Shown here: positions 7,500-12,100 of the stretch, one piece after another | Position numbering within the stretch: the first letter of the stretch is position 1 | Layout of the letters: the number at the start of each line of letters is the position of its first letter | From: Cloacimonetes bacterium UBA3541 | GTDB lineage: Bacteria; Cloacimonadota; Cloacimonadia; Cloacimonadales; Cloacimonadaceae | Assembly: GCA_002376725.1 (NCBI GenBank) | Contig: DFOM01000009.1 | Span: 1-12,100, forward strand | Direction: 5' to 3' | DNA: 12,100 nucleotides | Position numbers and translations under genes: made by a program | The notes under the pieces: generated by a model | Told to the model about the DNA's origin: nothing | Databases searched by the model: none | Seen by the model: only the letters and a program-made list of their open reading frames with translations

Positions 7500-9149
7500 A
7501 TGAGTATGTTCTGTTATCAATGTCAGGAAACCTCAAGGAATCAGGGTTGCACGATTCGTGGTGTCTGTGGAAAATCTCCAGAACTGTGTCATTTGATGGA
7601 CCTTTCTATTTATACGATGAAAGGCCTGGCTTTTGTTTCAGCAAAGTTATTAGAGCATAATGTCTATCATCGGGAAGATGCTATCACTATTATGCAAGGG
7701 TTATTCCGTACTATTACCAATACCAACTGGAATGAAGAGCAATTCAAGCTTTCTATATCCAATCTTATAAAGTTAAGGGATAAAAGAAAAGCAGAACTGG
7801 AGGCAATATCAAAAGATAGAAATCTAAAATATCCGGAAGCTGTTCTCTTTCATATTTCTGTAGAAGAATATGAGTCCTTTGGAGCTCAAGTTGGCGTTCT
7901 TTCCTCAGAAAATGAGGATATTCGTTCTCTGCGAGAAACGATTATCTATGGTCTAAAGGGAATTTCTGCCTATGGTGATCATAGTGCAGTACTTGGCTAT
8001 TATGATGATGACCTCAATCAATTCATTTACAAAGCATTAGCTGCTACTCTTGATGATACTTTAAGCGCTGAACAGTTAACGAAGCTGGTAATAAACACGG
8101 GAGAATATGCCGTTAAAGTGATGGAACTTTTAGACCATGCTAATACTGAAACTTATGGAGTACCTGAACCTACAAAAGTTAATCTTGGAGTAGGAAATCG
8201 TCCAGGAATTCTGGTTAGCGGACATGATTTGAAAGATTTGGCAGAACTTTTAGAACAAAGTGAAGGAGCGGGAATTGATATTTACACTCATAGTGAAATG
8301 CTTCCCGCAAATTACTATCCTGCTTTTAAAAAGTTCAGTCATTTATATGGAAATTATGGCTCTTCCTGGTGGTATCAGCTTGATGAATTTGAAAAGTTCA
8401 ATGGACCTATTCTTATGACCACGAATTGTCTGGTTCCTTTAAGGAAAGAGAATACTTATTTAGACCGTCTATATACCACTGGAATGACAGCTTATCCGGG
8501 AGCAACTCATATTCCAGATAGAGAATCTGATAAAGCTAAAGATTTCAGTACCATCATTGCTCAAGCTAAAAAATGCCCACCTCCTATAGAATTAGAAAAT
8601 GGAACAATTGTAGGTGGTTTCAATCACAGAACAATCCTTTCTATGGCAGATCAGATTATAGATGCTGTCAAATCTGGGAAAATTAAACGATTTGTGGTTA
8701 TGGCTGGATGTGATGGAAGAATGCCAGGCCGTCAATATTATACTGAAGTAGCAAAAAAACTGCCTCCTGATGCCGTAATTCTTACCGCTGGATGTGCCAA
8801 ATATCGTTATATAAAACTTAACTTAGGAGAGATAGACGGCATTCCAAGAGTTCTGGATGCAGGACAATGCAATGATTCCTATTCTCTTGCTGTTATTGCT
8901 TTAAAATTGAAAGAAGCTTTTGGGCTGGAAGATATAAATCAACTACCTATCGCTTTTGATATTGCCTGGTATGAACAGAAAGCAGTAGCTGTGCTTCTAG
9001 CTCTACTTTCTCTCGGATTCAAAAATATCCGTTTAGGTCCAACTCTTCCAGCATTTCTATCACCTAATGTAGCAAAAGTCATTATAGACACTTTTGGATT
9101 ACAACCTATAACCAATCCACAAGATGATGTTAAAGCTATTATTGGATAG
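7500..9149 (+). CDS. hcp: Hybrid cluster protein (hydroxylamine reductase / NO-detoxifying Hcp)
   Basis: A full-length 549-residue Hcp. The N-terminal cubane ligands are C5, C8, C17 and C23 ('MFCYQCQETS', 'CTIRGVCGKS'). The hybrid Fe-S-O cluster ligands are all in place: H242 ('SGHDL'), E266 ('HSEMLPAN'), C310 ('TTNCLVP'), C404 ('MAGCDGR', the persulfide cysteine), C432 ('TAGCAKYR'), C457 ('GQCNDSYS') and E492 ('WYEQKA'). These sit at a constant offset of two from the Desulfovibrio numbering I recall, so no indels lie in the core. The family reduces hydroxylamine in vitro and acts physiologically in nitric oxide reduction and protein S-nitrosylation in the cytoplasm of anaerobes. AAGGAG at 7487-7492 supports the start at 7500; the second ATG at 7506 is also possible. 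It is the last gene of the TetR-cupin-hcp operon. No hcr-type reductase gene is adjacent, so the electron donor must be elsewhere. Confidence 0.96.
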   Translation: MSMFCYQCQETSRNQGCTIRGVCGKSPELCHLMDLSIYTMKGLAFVSAKLLEHNVYHREDAITIMQGLFRTITNTNWNEEQFKLSISNLIKLRDKRKAELEAISKDRNLKYPEAVLFHISVEEYESFGAQVGVLSSENEDIRSLRETIIYGLKGISAYGDHSAVLGYYDDDLNQFIYKALAATLDDTLSAEQLTKLVINTGEYAVKVMELLDHANTETYGVPEPTKVNLGVGNRPGILVSGHDLKDLAELLEQSEGAGIDIYTHSEMLPANYYPAFKKFSHLYGNYGSSWWYQLDEFEKFNGPILMTTNCLVPLRKENTYLDRLYTTGMTAYPGATHIPDRESDKAKDFSTIIAQAKKCPPPIELENGTIVGGFNHRTILSMADQIIDAVKSGKIKRFVVMAGCDGRMPGRQYYTEVAKKLPPDAVILTAGCAKYRYIKLNLGEIDGIPRVLDAGQCNDSYSLAVIALKLKEAFGLEDINQLPIAFDIAWYEQKAVAVLLALLSLGFKNIRLGPTLPAFLSPNVAKVIIDTFGLQPITNPQDDVKAIIG

Positions 9150-9173
9150 TTAAATTTATAATTATGAATTAGT

Positions 9174-9211
9174 TGAGTTGATATCAAAATTAATTGATAT
9201 CAACTCATTTT
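9174..9211 (+). terminator. Intrinsic terminator after hcp
   Basis: TGAGTTGATATCAA (9174-9187) pairs perfectly with TTGATATCAACTCA (9194-9207) around a six-base AATTAA loop, giving a 14-bp stem followed by TTTT at 9208-9211. It starts 25 bases after the hcp stop. The stem is AT-rich, and each arm itself contains the palindrome TTGATATCAA, so a protein-binding site is an alternative or extra role. Confidence 0.75.
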
Positions 9212-9266
9212 ATAATGTTAATCATGTGATATTTAATAAGATAGTGGCAATAAAGGTATTTTATGC

Positions 9267-9294
9267 TTGACAATTTAATACATCAATTTATAAA
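9267..9294 (+). promoter_or_regulatory. Promoter for the methyltransferase gene
   Basis: TTGACA at 9267-9272 and TATAAA at 9289-9294 are separated by 16 bases, a good sigma70-type match. It lies between the hcp terminator and the methyltransferase ATG at 9355, leaving a leader of about 55 bases with AAGGGA at 9343-9348 as ribosome site. The rest of 9212-9354 is AT-rich spacer in which I see nothing else. Confidence 0.65.
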
Positions 9295-9354
9295 GTAAAT
9301 ATAGTTTTAAATATTATGATTGAAAATTCTCATGCCTAAAAAAAGGGAAATTAT

Positions 9355-10494
9355 ATGAAAGCTAATAACTCAAATCAAATTACATTACCTATAAATGGAG
9401 ATTTTACGAATTCTTATAAGATAATAATATTAAATAAAACCAAATTTTTAGAAGAGTTAGAAAAGTTAGAGAATTCTGAAAAATTAGATACAATTAAAAA
9501 TCAAATTATATCCCTAAAAGCAATAATAAATAATTATAGTAATGACTTTATGGAATTGATTAATATTAATATGAATGGTGATACTATTTCTTTAAGAAAA
9601 GATATAATAATAGATGAGTTAGATCAAATACTAAAATCACAGACTTTAGAAAGAGCAAAATATTATATAAAAAGATTAAAAAACAGTATTGATAAGGTAA
9701 AAACAAACAAAATTAACGATATTAATTTATTAAAATGGAAAGAATATAATGATGTCTTGACCGATAGCTTATGGATTTTTGATAAAAGAGATACCTCAGG
9801 ATCTCATTTAGGATGGTACTGGGGCAATTTCATTCCTCAAATTCCTTATCAAATGATGATGAGATATACCAAAAGAAATGATTGGGTATTAGATTGTTTT
9901 TTAGGAAGCGGGACTACTCTAATTGAAAGTAAAAGATTGGGCAGAAATGGGATAGGAATAGAATTAAATCCAAAAGTAGTAGATGAAGCAAAAAAATATA
10001 TAGATGCTGAACCTAATAAATTTAATGTAATGAGCGAAATTTTAACAGGAGATAGTAGGAAAGTTAATTTAGAACCTGTTTTAAATAAGTATAATATCAA
10101 ACAAGTTCAATTACTTATTATGCATCCCCCTTACCATGATATTATCAAATTTTCTAATGATTCAAATGATCTTTCTAATTCAGAAAATACAGAATCTTTT
10201 TTGAAAAAATTTGGAGAAGTCGTTGATAATATGACTCCATTTCTTGAAAAAGGTAGGTATTTAGTCCTTGTAATAGGAGATAAGTATTCAAAAGGTGAAT
10301 GGATCCCCTTAGGATTTTATTGTATGAATGAAATTTTAAAAAGATCCTATATTTTAAAAAGCATTATTGTAAAAAATTTTGAAGAAACAAGAGCAAAAAG
10401 AAATCAAAAAGAACTCTGGAGATATAGAGCTTTAGTTGGTGGATTTTATGTCTTTAAGCATGAATATATAATGCTTTTCAAAAAAATGAGGTAA
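9355..10494 (+). CDS. N6-adenine/N4-cytosine DNA methyltransferase
   Basis: Residues about 1-125 are Lys/Asn/Ile-rich and helical, with coiled-coil character ('FLEELEKLENSEKL', 'LERAKYYIKRLKNSIDKVK'), and match no family I know. The catalytic part follows. A motif-X-like stretch lies at H151 onward ('HLGWYWGNFIPQIPYQ'), motif I at 180-188 ('DCFLGSGTT', S-adenosylmethionine binding), an acidic residue E203 in 'GIGIELNP' (motif II), and motif IV at 257-260 as HPPY where DPPY, NPPY or SPPY is usual. The order X-I-IV resembles the gamma arrangement. It probably methylates a short DNA target and protects against a partner nuclease. The next gene starts six bases after its stop and may be the remains of that partner. 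The gene is far more AT-rich than hcp (9481-9540 has 9 G/C in 60; 8221-8280 has 22), which suggests horizontal gain. Confidence 0.88.
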   Translation: MKANNSNQITLPINGDFTNSYKIIILNKTKFLEELEKLENSEKLDTIKNQIISLKAIINNYSNDFMELININMNGDTISLRKDIIIDELDQILKSQTLERAKYYIKRLKNSIDKVKTNKINDINLLKWKEYNDVLTDSLWIFDKRDTSGSHLGWYWGNFIPQIPYQMMMRYTKRNDWVLDCFLGSGTTLIESKRLGRNGIGIELNPKVVDEAKKYIDAEPNKFNVMSEILTGDSRKVNLEPVLNKYNIKQVQLLIMHPPYHDIIKFSNDSNDLSNSENTESFLKKFGEVVDNMTPFLEKGRYLVLVIGDKYSKGEWIPLGFYCMNEILKRSYILKSIIVKNFEETRAKRNQKELWRYRALVGGFYVFKHEYIMLFKKMR

Positions 10495-10500
10495 ATAAAA

Positions 10501-11265
10501 ATGCCTTTATTGAGTAGAAAAGAAGTTTTAAATTTAAAACTTAATAGCATTGATAGAAATAATCTAAAATTATTAGCTCAATCTTTAGAAATTTCTGTAA
10601 AAAATAAAACTCGGACCAAAATTATTGAAGATATAATGTCTATTAGTTCTTCTATAGATATTGCTTTGATTGATAATTTTATAAAATCTAAATATGATGA
10701 AATTATTAAAAATAGAGAAAGAAACAAACTTATTTCTCCCTCTCTTACATCCCCTCCAACCGTTATATTTGAAAACCTGGGTGGGTCCCAGTTAGTGACA
10801 TCCAGCCCAAGGAGTAACAACATAGAAAATAAAAGGGTTTCTAAAGACGCAGCATATCCTGGAAAGATCTGTGTGGTAATAGATGAGGCGCATATATTCA
10901 TAGACGAAAAGCATAATGTATCGTTAGATTTTATGTATTCACTTGCAAAAAGGATAAGAAAGTATGATGGGATGTTAATAGTAATAACCCAAAATATAAA
11001 AGATTTTAGTGGGTCAGTTGATACGTTAAGAAAGACATCAGCAATAATAAATGCATCACAATACTCCCTAATCTTTTCCCTTAATCCTGGAGACATAAAA
11101 GATCTAACCGACCTATATTCTAAAGCCGGAGAGATAAGTGATATAGAAAGAGAAGAGATTCTAAGAAGTAAAAGAGGTAGGGCTCTTTTAATTACCACTC
11201 CAACCGAAAAAACATTTGTAGATATTTTAGCAACTAATAAAACATCTAAACTTTGGGAAGAATAA
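10501..11265 (+). CDS. In-frame fusion: SAP-like N-terminal fragment joined to C-terminal part of a VirB4/TraE-type ATPase
   Basis: The 254-residue product has two unrelated-looking halves. Residues 1 to about 80 are AT-rich in coding and match the style of the methyltransferase upstream. 'DRNNLKLLAQSLEISVKNKT' and the following helix look like a SAP/HeH-type DNA-binding element, as might start a restriction enzyme. Residues about 112-240 are the C-terminal part of a conjugation ATPase of the VirB4/TraE family: Walker B 'CVVIDEAHIFID' (124-135), 'YSLAKRIRKYDG', the motif 'VITQNIKDF' (161-169), and 'GRALLITTP' near the end. A normal VirB4 is several times longer; the Walker A and the whole N-terminal domain are missing, so it cannot be a working transfer ATPase. 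The junction probably lies between about 10735 and 10855. GAGG at 10488-10491 serves the ATG at 10501. It could be a deletion scar or an assembly chimera. Confidence 0.7.
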   Translation: MPLLSRKEVLNLKLNSIDRNNLKLLAQSLEISVKNKTRTKIIEDIMSISSSIDIALIDNFIKSKYDEIIKNRERNKLISPSLTSPPTVIFENLGGSQLVTSSPRSNNIENKRVSKDAAYPGKICVVIDEAHIFIDEKHNVSLDFMYSLAKRIRKYDGMLIVITQNIKDFSGSVDTLRKTSAIINASQYSLIFSLNPGDIKDLTDLYSKAGEISDIEREEILRSKRGRALLITTPTEKTFVDILATNKTSKLWEE

Positions 11266-11270
11266 AAACT

Positions 11271-11375
11271 AAAGCTTATGCCAAAATTACTTTATCCATA
11301 TAGGATACACCATGCACACAGCCACACCACTAGCAGAACTTATGCAACAATCACTTTATCCATATAAGATACACC
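11271..11375 (+). repeat. Two imperfect 41-bp direct repeats with a 64-base period
   Basis: Copy 1 is 11271-11311 and copy 2 is 11335-11375, with 35 of 41 bases identical by eye. The core ACTTTATCCATATARGATACACC (23 bases, one mismatch) is at 11289-11311 and 11353-11375. Each copy has an ATG at the same place (11278 and 11342) that would open a peptide containing LYPYRIH or LYPYKIH. Because 64 is not a multiple of three, the two copies are in different frames. This is the main content of the 312-base gap between the fusion gene and the ArdC-like gene. Confidence 0.8.
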
Positions 11376-11491
11376 CAGAAAATTATAAATCTATTGTTAA
11401 CCAATTCCTTTCAAATAGAAAAAAGCCAATTAAACATCACGAAATTAATATTTCGTGGCTAGATTATGCGGGGGCAATACGTACACACTAA
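11312..11491 (+). CDS. Possible small protein of 59 residues, unknown function
   Basis: An open frame from the ATG at 11312 to TAA at 11489-11491, with AGGA at 11302-11305 as a possible ribosome site. It encodes a basic, His-rich peptide beginning MHTATPLAELMQQSLYPYKI and ending in 'SWLDYAGAIRTH'. An alternative start is the ATG at 11342, inside repeat copy 2, giving 49 residues. The frame carries a perfect hairpin at 11438-11457. I recognise no family. It fills most of the space between the VirB4 remnant and the ArdC-like gene on the same strand, as small genes in conjugative elements often do, but a non-coding regulatory spacer is equally possible. Confidence 0.4.
   Translation: MHTATPLAELMQQSLYPYKIHPENYKSIVNQFLSNRKKPIKHHEINISWLDYAGAIRTH
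11438..11457. repeat. Perfect 8-bp inverted repeat with 4-base loop
   Basis: CACGAAAT (11438-11445) and ATTTCGTG (11450-11457) pair fully around TAAT. There is no T run after it, so it is not a standard terminator. It lies 121 bases before the ArdC-like start and could be a regulator-binding palindrome or an RNA hairpin, or just part of the small reading frame it sits in. Confidence 0.5.
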
Positions 11492-11577
11492 AAGAGAAGA
11501 TTGGTTTTATAAACACCTTCCCTTATAGGATCTTAAAAAATAATTAATACACAGCGGTAAGAAGCAGGAGAATAATA

Positions 11578-12100
11578 ATGGACATTAATATCGAAGAGAC
11601 AAAACTATTAGCAGAAAAAGCAGATCATATTTTAGATGAAATATTTGCAACAGGGAAATATGAAGGCTTTATCAAAGGTATGGTTAATCATGGAAACTTT
11701 AGTTTAAAAAACCAAGCGCTAATCATGCAGTACGCACCAGGTGCTACTGATATGAAAGGGATGAGGACATGGAACTATATGGGAAGATATGTAAAAGATA
11801 ATGAATACGGAACACCAACGCTTTCACCAGTGTTTGATAAAACAAACAAAGATGATGGTAAAAAACAAGGCCCATTAATCGGATTTAGGGTAAATTACAG
11901 ATTTGATGTCTCCCAAACTGGTGGGGCGGCATATAGACCTTTAAGATGCCAGGAAGATGAAATATATAAATACGAAGAAAGAATACTAAAAGCATTAGAA
12001 GGAGCTTTATCGTGGCGGGGTAAAGACGGGGAACTAAACCCATATTCTTTAAGAAGAATCTTTGAAAATGAAAATTTCAAAAAACTAGACAGTGAAAAGA
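11578..12100 (+). CDS. ArdC-like antirestriction / ssDNA-binding protein, N-terminal part (runs off the window)
   Basis: A reading frame open from the ATG at 11578 to the window end (174 codons and one extra base), so the 3' end is missing. AGGAG at 11566-11570, seven bases before the ATG, supports the start. Residues about 8-115 match the ArdC N-terminal domain (DUF1738): 'GNFSLKNQALIMQYAPGATD' (39-58), then 'MRTWNYMGRYVKDNEYGTP' and, near 101-115, 'GFRVNYRFDVSQTGG'. This domain binds single-stranded DNA and in ArdC of plasmids is tied to protection of incoming DNA from host restriction. Many relatives carry a C-terminal metallopeptidase or primase-like domain, which cannot be checked here. 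Its place next to a VirB4 remnant fits a conjugative element. Its presence close to a methyltransferase gene is suggestive but may be chance. Confidence 0.8.
   Translation, partial: MDINIEETKLLAEKADHILDEIFATGKYEGFIKGMVNHGNFSLKNQALIMQYAPGATDMKGMRTWNYMGRYVKDNEYGTPTLSPVFDKTNKDDGKKQGPLIGFRVNYRFDVSQTGGAAYRPLRCQEDEIYKYEERILKALEGALSWRGKDGELNPYSLRRIFENENFKKLDSEK

Larger units (their letters stand above)
10740..12100 (+). mobile_element. Fragment of an integrative conjugative element or conjugative plasmid
   Basis: The stretch holds the 3' part of a VirB4/TraE-type ATPase gene, a spacer with repeats, and the start of an ArdC-like antirestriction gene, both typical cargo of conjugative elements, especially those of Clostridia. 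Codon choice also shifts, with more ATA, AGG and GTG than in the preceding 1.4 kb. The left limit is uncertain (about 10735-10855) and the right end is outside the window. No integrase, relaxase or attachment site is visible here. Confidence 0.6.

Noticed and set aside
8939..9187. Minus-strand open frame over the 3' end of hcp
   Set aside because: Antisense to conserved Hcp sequence and crossing the terminator hairpin; no ribosome site or recognisable motif.
10777..10794. Hairpin CTGGG-TGGGT-CCCAG near the fusion point
   Set aside because: A 5-bp stem, without a T run and inside an open frame; too short to call a terminator or recombination site, though it falls in the junction interval.
10578..11198. 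206-codon open frame on the minus strand
   Set aside because: It lies antisense to the fusion gene, whose Walker B motif is clear on the plus strand; the antisense product resembles no protein and is Ser/Ile-rich as expected of a shadow.
11289..11375. CRISPR array
   Set aside because: Only two repeat copies with mismatches and one 41-base spacer, with open reading frames through the repeats and no cas gene nearby.
11895..12080. Minus-strand open frame in the ArdC-like gene
   Set aside because: Antisense to the recognisable ArdC domain and without support.

Overview
The window looks like a contig from a low-GC, probably anaerobic, Gram-negative bacterium of the Cloacimonadota / Fibrobacterota-Chlorobiota-Bacteroidota neighbourhood. 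The best clue is the large secreted protein at 1485-4751. It ends in the FlgD-like 'NYPNPFNPST' domain used as a secretion or surface-attachment tail in such lineages, and it is built from choice-of-anchor-J and Ig-like modules. A 'Candidatus Cloacimonas'-like host is my best guess, by inference only; no rRNA or tRNA is present to confirm it.

Region 1 (1-6486) is a likely three-gene operon with 13- and 21-base gaps. It starts at a TTGACA-type promoter and ends at a clear intrinsic terminator. It encodes an ArsR-like winged-helix protein fused to an M29-aminopeptidase-like domain that appears to have lost most metal ligands, followed by two signal-peptide-bearing multi-domain surface or secreted proteins.

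Region 2 (6487-9211) is a second tight operon: a TetR-family regulator (true start at 6556), a small cupin protein, and a complete hybrid cluster protein (Hcp) with every Fe-S and hybrid-cluster ligand visible. It ends in a 14-bp-stem terminator. The layout suggests a locally regulated module for nitrosative or oxidative stress.

Region 3 (9212-about 10800) is much more AT-rich than the operons before it. It has its own TTGACA/TATAAA promoter, an N6/N4-type DNA methyltransferase with an unusual HPPY catalytic motif, and the 5' part of a second gene with a SAP-like helical segment, possibly the partner nuclease.

Region 4 (about 10740-12100) has the content of an integrative conjugative element. 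The second gene of region 3 runs in frame into the C-terminal Walker B half of a VirB4/TraE-type conjugation ATPase with no Walker A. It is followed by a 312-base spacer with an imperfect 41-bp direct repeat (period 64), a possible 59-codon gene and a perfect hairpin, and then by the N-terminal part of an ArdC-like antirestriction/ssDNA-binding protein cut off by the window edge. The restriction/conjugation fusion is the most unusual object here. It is either a real rearrangement scar or an assembly chimera.
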